Shown piece after piece: positions 1-10,529 of a DNA stretch of 64,000 bases. The stretch covers positions 29,620-93,619 of the forward strand of contig JAAOMT010000426.1 in the NCBI GenBank assembly GCA_016748015.1. Reading direction: 5' to 3'. The notes under the pieces were generated by a model. It did no database searches. It was not told where the DNA came from and was given only the letters and a program-made list of their open reading frames with translations. The stretch is from Geosiphon pyriformis. Taxonomy: Eukaryota; Glomeromycota; Glomeromycetes; Archaeosporales; Geosiphonaceae. Each line of letters starts with the position of its first letter. Within the stretch, counting starts at the first letter, position 1. A program made the translations under genes and the position numbers.

Positions 1-25
1 TTATTTTTTTGCATTCTGTATTTCT

Positions 26-214
26 TCATTCTACAAATAAAATTTGTTTATTGTCAAAAAATCTCTTCGCTAAGATATTTGGGAGGACATTGCCGAAGGT
101 CTCTTCGGAAACAGAAAGATCGACATCTTCCGATTTCGGCACTGAGCGAGACCTCTGATATTTTATTTGGGAAGCAATTTTAAACGCCATAGTCGAACCC
201 AATCTGGTTGGCAT
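26..214 (-). CDS. Possible small gene or last exon, unknown product
   Basis: A 62-codon frame with an ATG at 214-212 and a second in-frame ATG at codon 9. Its base composition is clearly richer in G+C than the flanking DNA and it has no low complexity, which is what argues for coding. The product is polar, with a basic N-terminal half (QIKYQRSRS) and a short acidic stretch (KSEDVDLSVSEE). There is no signal peptide, membrane segment or family motif that I recognise. It may be the last exon of a gene whose upstream exons I could not join, or a free-standing small protein. Confidence 0.3.
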   Translation of the reverse strand: MPTRLGSTMAFKIASQIKYQRSRSVPKSEDVDLSVSEETFGNVLPNILAKRFFDNKQILFVE

Positions 215-959
215 GTCTTTGTTACGACATGAGTCTTAGCCCTAACTAGTTATATCCTTCAGATTTTGAAATTACAACTTGTCATGTATTGTCGAGGAAT
301 TGACAGCAGGCACAGGTTAGTACAAGAATTAAAGTATAGCTTTAAGAATTGATATATAGCATATTCGTTATCATGTTTTTATGTAAAGTTTTTTCCACAA
401 AAATATGAGCTATTTGAATTGTAATTTTTTTTTGCTAATTATGCAAGGGGCTCCCATTTTTAATTGCTAACTTTGACTGGGCTGCTGAATTTTAAGTTTA
501 TTCAAATATAGTTTCGAGATTGTTGCAATTTAAAAAAAAATGGTATAATTTGCTAATTATCAACCTTTGACACTTTTAATAAAGGACGAAGTAAGGGTGG
601 CTTCATATGGGAAACTCGAAAAAAATTTGTGGGTTATCCCGAAAAATTACGTATAAAGGGGTGCATTGACCAGCCCTATTACGTAATCTTGGCTTTCTTT
701 TTTCTAAAATTTAAACAATCCAAAGATGGCAAAAAACTACAAAGTTTGATAGGCAAGATTTTTAAGGTAAAATATGTTTTTAATTGGTTATGACGGACTT
801 TAAATGATTGAATTATAGTAAATTTCTCGTGTTAAATTATTTTCAATACGATTTCATCAAGCAAACCATCATATTTTTTATTATATTTAACATTTTAACT
901 ACCACTTCTCGAGCCTGATCATCTGTATTTATAGAACCAGAAAATTTCACATAATAATA
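215..959. other. Intergenic, no gene seen
   Basis: AT-rich spacer upstream of the first Sel1 gene. I see no open frame or repeat worth naming. A TATTTATA-like string lies about 30 bases before the Sel1 start codon, closer than a usual TATA box. Confidence 0.6.
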
Positions 960-1613
960 ATGGACAAAAAAAGCGAAGTGATCACCTGGTTTTTCGAATC
1001 TCTACCCACCTGGAACTTCCCATTTCATTTCCGAGACGACCTTCAAGACTTTATACTCACCAAATTCCCTACAACAGCTGATTTTTTCAATGAAATGATT
1101 TTATCCATTAAGCAACATGAATTAAACGCTCAAGAAATTACGATTCTTGGATGCCTCTATCAAGAAGGAATCGGCTTTGTAACTGATATCCAAAAAGCCA
1201 TCAAATTGTTCCAAAGAGCCGGTAGACTAGGGGAATCATGGGCTTATTACTTCTTAGGTCACTTATATGCCTCCCCAAATCGATATTCTAATATTTACAA
1301 TAGGGCAGAAGCAATCTGTTGCTATGAACAAGCGGCTTACATGGGAAATCCACATTGCCAGTGTTCTGCGGGTATGATGTTGCAGTGTGGCGCTACTAAA
1401 CATATCCCAAAGGCTCGCTATTGGCTCAATAAATCTGCAAAGTCTGGAAATACAATTGCAATGAACGGCCTTGGGATTTCGTATGCAACTCAGCCCCGAT
1501 CTTCAAAGGATCCTCATGCTGCGATATATTGGTACGCTAAAGCCAGGAGACTGGACAACGAAATTGCAAAACATAACCTCATGTTATTCTTTAATCCTAG
1601 AAAAAGATATTAG
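960..1613 (+). CDS. Sel1-repeat (SLR) protein
   Basis: An intronless 217-residue protein. After an N-terminal part of about 55 residues without clear similarity, four Sel1-like repeats follow at roughly residues 57-91, 92-129, 130-163 and 164-201. The diagnostic pieces are 'LGCLYQEGIG...KAIKLFQRAG', 'FLGHLY', 'AICCYEQAAYMGNP' and 'AIYWYAKARRLDN', matching the consensus A-x-x-x-LG-x-x-Y-x-x-G-x-G...A-x-x-x-Y-x-x-A-A-x-x-G. Such repeats are paired helices that act as protein-interaction scaffolds; partner and pathway cannot be told here. No signal peptide is visible, so it is probably cytosolic. The start is the ATG at 960, right after a run of stop-containing AT-rich DNA. A similar gene lies at 14.3 kb, and this family is expanded in Glomeromycotina. 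Confidence 0.85.
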   Translation: MDKKSEVITWFFESLPTWNFPFHFRDDLQDFILTKFPTTADFFNEMILSIKQHELNAQEITILGCLYQEGIGFVTDIQKAIKLFQRAGRLGESWAYYFLGHLYASPNRYSNIYNRAEAICCYEQAAYMGNPHCQCSAGMMLQCGATKHIPKARYWLNKSAKSGNTIAMNGLGISYATQPRSSKDPHAAIYWYAKARRLDNEIAKHNLMLFFNPRKRY

Positions 1614-2827
1614 TGGTTGAGGCCTTCTGTTGGTCTGGTGAAATTTACATCGACTCTTATCAAGAATTTGTTTCCTATTTTTACCAACATAATTAATGCT
1701 TTGTAGAATTAACCTAAAAATTGACCCCCATCTTTGCAGTTATTTTAAATAATAACAAAAATTAATTTTATTTTCTAATTGCCCATGAAGACTCATTTAA
1801 TGTCCTTCTAAACAAATTTAAACTTGTCAGCTTTTATCAAATATTGCAATTAATGATCGGGAAGTCAACTTTTCAAAGAGGCTTGATTTAAGCTAAGGTG
1901 TCTGATAAAATGAAAGACAAGCTTTTGCAATCTATAACTTAAGAAGAATTCCAGATCATTAATTATTTTCTTCACATGGAAATGTTAAAATTCATTCTTG
2001 CTAAACTTTTATATGGTAAATACTGCTCTCTTTACTTAACCTAATTAATTAATCAAATTTCGATTAACTCTTGTTTTAGATTAACTGAACAAAAAGAATT
2101 TCCCTCCATGTTTGTTTATGGGATTATTTCAATTTTAACCAATTTAAACGCGTTTTGTTAATATACCACCATGTAAAAGGCGAACATCGTCCAAGTTTCA
2201 AGGTCTTTATGTTCAATTAAATGAATTCCTTTGAATATATGTAGGCCATTTCCATTTAAAGATTTTTGCGCAATGGAAACCACGCCTTTTGTAATGAATC
2301 CAGCCTGTTAAATGGTTAAAAAACTTTACCCCACAAGAAAAATGAAATCAAACTTGTCATCATTATTTTTTAATTTTGAGGCTGTATGGCATCTTTAATT
2401 CTGTGCGAGTCAGAATGAATAAAACTCGGTTCTAAAAAATCTTCGTCTTTCCCGGATATCAGTCATTGTTCTCGATGATTATAGATGCTAAAACGTCAGA
2501 TTGATATCACGGATGCTTTAGCTCTACCATGACGCAATAATGATCAACTCACCTTTAATTGATGAGATAACTATGACGATGAGAGAAAAATATCGAACAC
2601 TTGATGGCGAGGAAAACGTAATGTTTGAATTTTCTCCGGTGATATCATCATGCTGTATTAATACTTGGAAAATTTTCTTTTATTTAATTTCTTGGCGAAA
2701 AATGAAGAAAAAATATAAATATGAACGAGGTCAAATAGCAGTTTGACATTTTAAAAAAAAAGTGTAATCCATTATATTAATCATAGCCTTCAAATCAGAA
2801 TTATAACACAAATTACATATCATCAAA
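1614..2827. other. Intergenic, one doubtful small ORF
   Basis: An AT-rich spacer. A 68-codon frame at 2541-2746 on the + strand begins like coding sequence and then becomes lysine- and aromatic-rich. It could be a relic or chance, and I do not call it a gene. Confidence 0.5.
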
Positions 2828-5216
2828 ATGGCTGATATGCAACCATTTGCTAACACAGATATACCTGGATCATATCCGGAATCTTCTCACAGTGAGTATA
2901 GACATTCAAGTTTGAATTTAAGCCTTATAAGCCTCTTAATATTTTTTCCTCTAAACCATAAACCATTTATACTTGTAGACCCGCGACGAGTTTTAGATAG
3001 CACAAACAAGCAGAAGTTAGAACATCCAGGAGACACCCCAATCGCCACGGTTGCTCCTTTTGGTTGTTCAGCTTTGGGTGGTGTTGGTGTAAACCCTCTT
3101 GGCCGTGAGTACCATCTAAACCTTTTTTTTCAGACCCAATAGATTTGCTTCTGGTTAACCTGTTTTGACATTCATCTGTTAAAATTTGATCAGTGACTTT
3201 CAATGATTTGACAGACAATGTTTCATCATTGACAGGTTCAAATCCTCAAGACCAAGAGCATGAAGATTCGAATTTTTCGGAAAGACATACACATCACGAA
3301 CATGAACCAAGGAATCTCACACATGACGAAAACACAAGATCAAACGATGAATCTAACCAAAGCTCTTATATTGGCCAAACTTTGAAGGACTTGACAGGAA
3401 AGGTTTCATATTTGATAGGTTCAACTCCTCAAGACCAAAAGCATGAAGATTCGAATGTTTCGGAAAGAGATACGCATCACGAACATGAACCAAGGAATCT
3501 CACACATGACGAAAGCACAAGATCAAACGATGAATCTAACCAAAGTTCTTATATTGGCCAAACTTTGACGGGCTTGACAGGAAAGGTTTCATCATTGATA
3601 GGTTCAACCCCTCGAGATCAGACGCATGAAGATTCTAATGTTTCGGAAAGAGATACGCATCACGAACATGAACCAAGGAATCTCACACATGACGAAAGCA
3701 CAAGATCAAACGATGAATCTAACCAAAGCTCTTATATTGGCCAAACTTTGACGGGCTTGACAGGAAAGGTTTCATCATTGATAGGTTCAACCCCTCGAGA
3801 TCAGACGCATGAAAACTCGATTGCTTCTGAAAGTACCTATGACAATCATGAACCAATGAATCTTGGACATGATGAAAACACTAAATCAATTGATGAATCT
3901 AGCCTACCAACACAACACTTTCCTCGAGATCAAACACGTGAAAGCTCGATTGCTTCAGATAAGGAAATCTATCAAAATCATGGACCAATGAATCTTGGAT
4001 ATGGTGAAAGCACTAAATCAATTGATGAATCTAGCCTACCAACACAACACTTTCCTCAAGACCAAACGCGTGAAAACTCAATAGCTTCTGAAAAAGAGAC
4101 AATTCACAGTTATAAAACATTGGATCTCACAGATGATGAAGACACAAAGTCAATTAATGAACCTGATTTATCATTTCAACATACTCGCCAACATGATTCT
4201 AACGTTCCCACCGGTCCTACCCTACACACACACCAATTTGAATCTAATGTTCCCACCCTGCACACAGGACAATTTGAATCTAACGTTCCGACACAGCATA
4301 CTCACCAACTTGAATCTAACGTTCCCACCCTGCACACACACCAATTTGGATCTAACGTTCCAACACAGCATACTCACCAACTTGAATCCAATACGCCAAT
4401 CCAGCATGCTGATCAACCTCCAGATTATGGTACTGCAGCCTTGGCAGCACACCTTGACGCTATCAAAAAGGATTTAAAAGAACCAAGCAGTAATACACCA
4501 AGAAAACATCAAAATAATATAAATCATCAATCACCTGCAGGTTATGTAGCGCCGCATCATAGCTCGGAATACAGTACAAGAGAATTAGCTGATCGTGTTA
4601 AAGAAATCAACTTGGGTTCTGATGATTCTGAAAGTCCAATTGATCCATCTGATGCGCAGCGAAAGCTTCAACGGCCTATACCTCCCCCTCCTCTCCCTCC
4701 TCGTGATCATGATGATCATCAATTTGGTGATATCAACAATAATCCTAATCATCACCTTACCCATTTTGGTGCTGTATCGCATATAACTGATCGTCAATTA
4801 GATGAGATTAACAAGAGTCATAGGAAAGATAACACTCAAAAGAAGTCGGATGAAATTTTAGAAAATCCTTTGTCTACGGATAATATTAAAGATCACAATC
4901 GCCTCAATGACGGAATAAATCATGATACAATCAGGAAACATGATGATCAAATCGATAACCATGAAAATCTTGGTAATAATCATCCATCTAAAAGAGAGAA
5001 AATGGGCGCAGCTTTAGAAAAGACTGTTGGGACCGTTAAGGTAAAGAAAATTATTCGTTGTGCCCCATGATTATTATTTCCAAATATTAATGGTTTTAAA
5101 CATTTTAACAGGAGAAAATTGGAAAAATTGTGAAAAATGATGAATTAGTCGCCAAAGGTCTTGAGCAAAAAGAAAGCGCGGCGCTCAAACAAGATAACAG
5201 AAAATTGCATAAATGA
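2828..5216 (+). CDS. Repeat-rich disordered protein with C-terminal CsbD-like domain, 4 exons
   Basis: My splice model is exons 2828-2891, 2979-3104, 3194-5040 and 5112-5216. Every intron has GT/AG borders (gtgagt, gtgagt, gtaaag donors) and the phases agree, giving 713 residues. The long third exon codes for a hydrophilic, His/Asp/Asn/Ser-rich chain with three nested repeat types: 61-residue units (TL..LTGKVS.LIGSTP.DQ), about 44-residue units (SIDESSLPTQHFP), and short 'HTHQ.ESNVPT' units. A proline patch (PIPPPPLPPR) and more polar sequence follow. The last about 50 residues, split by the last intron, read KMGAALEKTVGTVK / EKIGKIVKNDELVAKGLEQKE, which is the CsbD pattern (G..KE..GK...ND.L...G...Q). 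CsbD is a small stress-response fold first described in Bacillus. A stress-protective, hydrated role is an inference; no membrane or secretion signal is visible. An AATAAA lies 95 bases after the stop. Confidence 0.8.
3194..3820 (+). repeat. Tandem 183-bp coding repeats
   Basis: Near-identical units of 183 bp (61 codons) in the third exon of the CsbD-like gene. The string tcttatattggcc recurs at 3364, 3547 and 3730. A diverged first unit lies upstream (from 3194) and a partial one downstream. The unit length is an exact multiple of three, so gain or loss of a unit keeps the frame. Confidence 0.9.
3880..4440 (+). repeat. Shorter coding repeats (about 132 bp, then 36-39 bp units)
   Basis: From 3880 units of about 132 bp repeat the words 'SIDESSLPTQHFP.DQTRE.SIAS'. 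From about 4190 to 4420 there are seven or so 12-13-codon units built on 'LHTHQFESNVPT'. These are younger or smaller tandem expansions in the same exon. Confidence 0.8.
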
Positions 5217-5310
5217 AAAAAAAATTAGTTACAAATTTCATGCTTTGCAATTATAATTAAGAGATATTCCCCAATCATATCTGTAATGATTTATATTATG
5301 TATATTGACA

Positions 5311-5316
5311 AATAAA
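5311..5316 (+). terminator. Poly(A) signal AATAAA of the CsbD-like gene
   Basis: A canonical AATAAA 95 bases after the stop codon, in the right orientation. In such AT-rich DNA the hexamer is common, so this rests mainly on position. Confidence 0.35.
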
Positions 5317-5559
5317 AAACGGCGACATTTTGATAATTTTCACCCCTAACACCGTTGATTGGGAAATAAAGAACTTGTATATATATATATCAAATTTTTA
5401 AAACATTAACTCCGGTAAAACATAGCTTATTTCTGAAAAAAAATCAAAAGTTGTATCAAGCGGACACTTGAAAAATTCTAAATTTCAAAATATGAAACAT
5501 TAGTTGAAATAAAAATTTGCCTAAATATTCATTATTATACGAAAATTTATTTAATTAAC

Positions 5560-6760
5560 TGTGAAATTTTTAACAAATAGCGATTTTGTAAGCGGAGAAA
5601 GATTCCTCGAGCGTCATTTTCATTTCTATCATAACAAGCTTACAATTCCGGCAGCTATATTGAATATTTCCACACCAGCTACGAAATTAGAGGAAGACGC
5701 CTCATTTTATGTAATAATTTGGAATCCCAATTGTTCTGCCTTGTTGACGAAATCAAGTGTATCTTTCTCACTGTTTTTCATGTGATTTTTCTCGCTTTTC
5801 GATTAACAATGTCCGATACCTCAAAGGGAGGAATGGCAATAACATCAAATTCGTGTCAAATGTGACAGCCTTTCGGTAAATTTCTGTCTGCAAATGTAAT
5901 ATCTTTTAACGAATGCACCCAATCGCCTTTTCTAACCTTCCGGCTTTAGCTTTTTTACGTTTTGAGATTATTAATTTATCTTTCTTTGAACATGTCATCC
6001 ATAAATTTCTAGAGGGAAACAATACGACTAAAGTCACAAGAGCCTATTTGCTTACAGCTTTTTTCGGGGAATACCATGTAAATAGAGCGCAAATGCTAGG
6101 ATCTATGGAGACTGCATGAACAGAGTTATCCGCTTGGGTTTCGGGTGAGCTGTTTTTGCGTCTCTTATATCCAGTCAAACTTCCACTCATTAGTTTTGCG
6201 ATAGTAAGTGAGCTTGCCATCACATGTGAATTGGCCCACTTCTTATTTTTACATTTTTTTTCGAAGTGGAGAGGCCATAATACATGTTTTATCCTTGAAT
6301 AGTGACATGAATAATGATATTAAAAAAAAAAAACCCCCGCAAAAAATTTCTTATATTTACTTTGTGTCAATGTGCATATACAAATATTGCTGGGGTGTAA
6401 AGGTAAGATATATAAAAGCGATTCCAATATCATTCAGCAAAATTCTGAGCACGAATTTTTAGAGTGTAAGAAGATAAGTTCCTTTCGCGCAACCAATTCT
6501 TCATCTGTGGTGTTGCCAGGAGCTAAGCCTAAGAAACCTCTTAAGAGCATGCCATGATGGACGATAGTTTTACAAATTTTCTTTTACCCCAGATAGTCAA
6601 AACATTATCAAAAGACGATTTTTTGAAATTTATAGGTTTTAACCATCCTTTTTCTGTGATAGGATCTTGTTTCATAATGATGCAATGTATTTTGCCCCAC
6701 CACAGTATTAAAGGCAAATCTCGCCTAGCTCATCCATCGCTTCAATAGCCGCTTTTAAGG
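5560..6760 (-). pseudogene. Decayed coding region, unidentified
   Basis: G+C is higher than in the surroundings, and several reading frames on the - strand look like protein but are broken by stops. One runs in the 5790-5925 area (GDWVHSLKDITFADRNLPKG, then AIPPFEVSDIVNRKARK), continuing at 5780-5710 (MKNSEKDTLDFVNKAEQLGF, stop) and 5705-5640 (NFVAGVEIFNIAAGIVSL). I cannot name the family. The + strand also has short open frames here, so strand assignment is not certain. Confidence 0.3.
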
Positions 6761-6929
6761 GGTGGGATACATCTTGATTAATAATGTGCGGTTGAGGATC
6801 TTTCGTCTTCTGGGGGTTTGCCATGGACTGCTGTTGCCTTCTCTTGCGCTTTTTTGTTCCTGCGTTTTCTTCAGCGACGACCAGCTCTCCTTCCTTACAT
6901 GTGGCAGACGAAGACTGTGTTGACGGCAA
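6708..6929 (-). pseudogene. Possible fragment of an unknown gene
   Basis: A 73-codon frame with a Lys/Arg-rich patch (TKKRKRRQQQ) that would suit a nuclear localisation signal, followed by 'SHPLKAAIEAMDELGEICL'. Upstream, at 6930-6985, another frame reads on as 'SAKLNEATSVEHKRFQDIAVNT' only with a shift. It may belong with the broken region at 5.6-6.7 kb. Function unknown. Confidence 0.3.
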
Positions 6930-6980
6930 TATCTTGAAAGCGTTTGTGCTCCACAGAGGTCGCTTCGTTTAGTTTTGCAG

Positions 6981-7165
6981 AATATGGGGAGAAGATATTT
7001 TGAAGGAGGTCAAAGACAAACAGGCAGAGTCAATTCCAGTAGTAGCAGCAACCTCCGAGACAACACCGTGGCTTGATCGTTCCAGTAGGATATCGGACGA
7101 CAAGTTGTTTTTGTCGCGCTGGTGGTATCAGCATTTTAAGAAGTTAGCTCAGAAAAAAGAAAAAG
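6981..7165 (+). CDS. Exon-like segment, unknown gene
   Basis: An open segment of about 61 codons bordered by a good acceptor (gttttgcag, ends 6980) and a good donor (aaaag/gtgagtat at 7166). It codes 'IWGEDILKEVKDKQ' through 'SRWWYQHFKKLAQKKEK'. A possible last exon at about 7247-7287 would add 14 residues and a stop. No first exon could be joined on the + strand, because the DNA just upstream reads better on the other strand. It is either a real exon of an unresolved gene or a relic. Confidence 0.3.
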
Positions 7166-7955
7166 GTGAGTATTTATTTTTGCGTTTTGAACCTGAATAA
7201 CATGCTTTTATTTAATCGCAGTTCAAATATTTTAATTTATTTACAGTGGCTCATAAAAGTCATTTATTATTTTTACGATTGAATTGACTATTATTGATTG
7301 TTAAAGGTGGTCGCGTTTCTTATGCGGTTATATTACACGATTCAGATTTTCTTGATACAAATGATTTATGAGAAAAAATATTTTCTTTAATTATATATAT
7401 TGAATTGACAATATTTTCTGTTAAAAAAAATTATTATGACTCGTATTTCTATAAAAATATATATCCTTAAAGAAGCTTCTCGTCATATTTCTATTCAATA
7501 ATGTTTAATAGCAGTGAAAAATTATAAAATATTCATTTATATTTAATTATTATTATTATTGTAATTTATTAATAGATAAAATATGATTAATAATTTGGTT
7601 TAATTTTATTTTAAATTAAAATTTCAAATAATCAGAAAAAATTTGAAATTAATCATAAGTAATTGAATGAAATTAAATATATTTAAAATGTATAAAATTA
7701 ATAATTTTTTTATTTAAAATATTTTGGGTTATTAAATAATGTATTTATTAATTATTTACAAAAAGATGTGATTTAATACAGTATATCATTTATATACTGT
7801 ATTATGATAAATATAGTATTTGTAATTGGTAATTGTATTTTCTGTTAAAATTTACAATTTTTTGTATATAATTATTAATAATAATGTAATAATTTTGGTT
7901 TTTAAGTTAATTTTTTGTTATTTAATTCAGGATATAATTATATCATATCATATAT

Positions 7956-8024
7956 CATAACATAACATAACATAATATAACATAATATAACATAACATAA
8001 CATAATATAACATAACATAACATA
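7956..8024. repeat. CATAA/CATAATATAA tandem repeat
   Basis: About 14 copies of a five-base unit (cataa), with some units changed to tataa so that a 10- to 15-base higher period is visible. Confidence 0.9.
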
Positions 8025-9159
8025 TATCATATACAATTATTTTTGGTTGATTTTTTTTTAATATTTTAATATTTTGATTTTTAAATTAACATTATTATTT
8101 TTAATATGTGTATATTCAAGAAATGAAAAAAAAATAACCAAATAATGCAAAAAAAACGACAATACACAATTTTAAGAGTTAGAAAACGAAATGAATGATA
8201 AAAAAGTAAAAAATCAACAGTTTATCCTATCATTCATTCATTATTTTATGTTTACAATTGTAAAGGACTAATTAATATTTAATTCAGTAATTTTCTATTT
8301 ATACAAAAAAGTATCAACCAAAAACAAAAAATACTCGTTTTATTAAAAAAAAAATTCCTCCCAATAAGGTATTTTTTTGATTCGAAATTCAAATAATTTT
8401 TATTTACATTTTTCCTATTTTTTGCTCTAACCCGGTTTTTAAATTGTATGGATGAGGTGATAAAAACATTCTTTTTAAATCTCTTTATATTGACTAAATA
8501 ATTTTTTCATTCTTTGAATTCATATGCACGAAAACCTGTTTCTTAGAACTCTCTTTCTTTAATTAACCTGTTTTCATGAACTTTGTATCATTTAACTCAA
8601 AATTCACACACACACACATATGCATAAACTTACTTAAATTGTAGTTAGAATAAAGAAAAATCTTGAAACAAACTTCATACATGGGTGATCAATCGAGCAA
8701 TCAGTATATGATCTTTCAATGGTTAAGAGAAGGATGATCACCACTTGTGAATACAAGATTCCCAAAAAAAAAATTAGGGACACAATTGTACATTTCAAAT
8801 CTTGATCTAACCTGTTTAAATAACAAGAAATAACGCGTTCTTCACGCAATACATGCAGATACGCGTTTTTTGTTTTTTTTGAATTCATTATTATTGGATA
8901 AAAAAAGTTTAATTAGTGAGTTCTAGATAAAGATTGATAAGAGATGCAAAAATAATGATTGACAATGAAAAGAAAATATAACGTAAAGTTTATTGTTGGT
9001 TTGGAGAGGGCCTCATGGATTTTAATTTTACAATTTAGGCAGAGGAAATGAAGAAAATAAGTTTTGGAGTTCTTTATAGAATTTGCTTCTAGTGATGAAA
9101 AGCATTGGACTTGACCTGAAATGGAATAGTGCTAATGCATTAATCCTATTATGGTTATG

Positions 9160-9194
9160 ATAATGATGGTGATGATGATGATGATGATGATGGT
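9160..9194. repeat. (GAT)n microsatellite
   Basis: An imperfect GAT run with GGT interruptions. Read on the other strand it would give a poly-histidine stretch, which I take as chance rather than coding. Confidence 0.8.
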
Positions 9195-9592
9195 GAGAGA
9201 GAAAAAAAAGATTCAAGGGTTCTCAAACTCTGATGAAAAAAATGGATAATCATCATCATAAAAAGTAATCTAATATTTTGTTTGCAATTAAACATGATTA
9301 TTAAATTATTTTTTTTTTAACAAAGAAATCGAAACACTATTTTTTAAAAAAAACATCTGATTCTTTGGTTTATTTGTATACATTTTAGAAATGGTGGTTC
9401 AAAATGCAATTTCTTTCAAAAACAAATCATTTTATTTCGGAATTTGAAGTATTTCTATTGAAAATTCGACTCATTCATTTTCATACGTATTCGCTTTTCG
9501 TTTATTATTATTTGTTTGTTTTAAACAAGAGTTTATACTATTATGATTTGGAAAAGCTACTAAATATCCAACAATTAATGAAATCGATATAC

Positions 9593-9594
<2 letters not shown>

Positions 9595-9620
<26 letters not shown>
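9595..9620. repeat. (ATTT)n microsatellite
   Basis: Six or so copies of ATTT about 170 bp beyond the stop of the wall-protein gene. On the - strand it supplies AATAAA words that could serve as its poly(A) signal. Confidence 0.7.
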
Positions 9621-9623
<3 letters not shown>

Positions 9624-9791
9624 GTGAAAATATCAAATTAATTTAATCAACAGAGCTAGGTATTAGAAATCATGAAATTGAAATAATTTCACATTTAGAC
9701 CTTTCTACAACAAAGTTGTTTACAATGTGTGTAATGAAAACTGGAAACTGTTGATGTTAATCTAGTGATATTCATATTAATTATATATCAT

Positions 9792-10121
9792 TTAAAGGAA
9801 CAGACTACCCAATCCCATAGCTGCAGCACAAACAAAAGCGAAAACACCAGAGGCAAGCATGTTTGAATCATTTTTTGTCGTTGTTGTTGCTGTTGAAGTT
9901 CCATTTGCCTTTGTATCTGTACCGTTGGAGGAGCTGGTGGGGGTGGAGCTGGAGCTGGTGCTGTTGTTGCTTGAAGTAGTGCTATTCTTTCCTTTCGCTG
10001 GAGTAGGTTCACTTTCGCTTGAAGAGGAAGTTGTGGAAACAGTAGAATTGGTGGCGCTTTGGGCAGTGACTACAAGAGCCAAGAGAAGAACGATCATAAA
10101 TTTCAAGAGAGTTCCCTTCAT
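9792..10121 (-). CDS. GPI-anchored Ser/Thr-rich cell-surface protein
   Basis: A small intronless gene for 109 residues. The N-terminus is a signal peptide (Lys, then the hydrophobic run FMIVLLLALVVTA, likely cut after about residue 20). The middle is almost only Ser, Thr, Asn, Gly and Pro with several N-glycosylation sequons (NST, NGT). The C-terminus is a small-residue site (SNMLASG region) followed by a hydrophobic tail with no basic end (VFAFVCAAAMGLGSLFL), the classic GPI-attachment layout. The expected fate is the plasma membrane or cell wall as a short O-mannosylated stalk. Such proteins are common in fungi and rarely have enzymatic activity. A TATA box lies about 125 bases upstream. 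Confidence 0.85.
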   Translation of the reverse strand: MKGTLLKFMIVLLLALVVTAQSATNSTVSTTSSSSESEPTPAKGKNSTTSSNNSTSSSSTPTSSSNGTDTKANGTSTATTTTKNDSNMLASGVFAFVCAAAMGLGSLFL

Positions 10122-10243
10122 TTTTTATCGATTTTATTTTGAGAATATGATTGTAGATGAAAACCAAGTTTTATAATTTTGCTCTGAATATGAAAGGATT
10201 AATTTTGGTTTTTGGATAACACGAAATTTATTGCTTCACACTC

Positions 10244-10252
10244 TTTATATAC
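10244..10252 (-). promoter_or_regulatory. TATA box of the GPI-anchored protein gene
   Basis: Reads ggTATATAAAgag on the - strand, 123-131 bases before the ATG at 10121. Both sequence and spacing are right for a fungal TATA element. Confidence 0.6.
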
Positions 10253-10493
10253 CTTTTACCTGCCAGTTTTGTAAAATTTATGTATAACCATTGGCACTTA
10301 TTAAGCCCAATGAAAAATGACTAGGGCAGTTATAATAATAAAAAATTTATTTCAATTAGACTTATACTAACTTTAATTCTTTGTGATAAATGTGTTCTTT
10401 TAGGAGTAACTATTATTTGTATCACTGAGTAGAAATTCTCTCGTTCACTATGAATAAATTTTAACGATCAAGGAAAAGAAAAGCAAAATAATG

Positions 10494-10529
<36 letters not shown>
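10494..10529. repeat. (TTA)n microsatellite
   Basis: Twelve copies of a TTA/ATT unit without interruption. Confidence 0.95.

Larger units (their letters stand above)
7200..9790. other. AT-rich intergenic DNA with simple repeats
   Basis: No convincing gene. Contains the CATAA array (7956-8024), a short CA run near 8608, a GAT/CAT run (about 9160-9194) and an ATTT run (9595-9620). The stretch 7380-8130 is almost free of G and C. Confidence 0.6.

Noticed and set aside
3232-3250. A tRNA B-box-like string (GGTTCAAATCC)
   Set aside because: It lies in the coding repeat, has no A box at the right distance and no cloverleaf.
4133-4477. Extra open frames on both strands inside the repeat exon
   Set aside because: Tandem repeats keep several frames open at once. 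The CsbD frame is the one supported by splice phases and by the C-terminal domain.
9028-9216. A frame with a poly-histidine run
   Set aside because: The run comes from a GAT microsatellite; the rest has no coding character.
9859-10176. A Val/Glu/Leu-rich + strand frame opposite the GPI-protein gene
   Set aside because: It is the antisense of Ser/Thr codons. The - strand protein has a signal peptide, GPI tail and TATA box.
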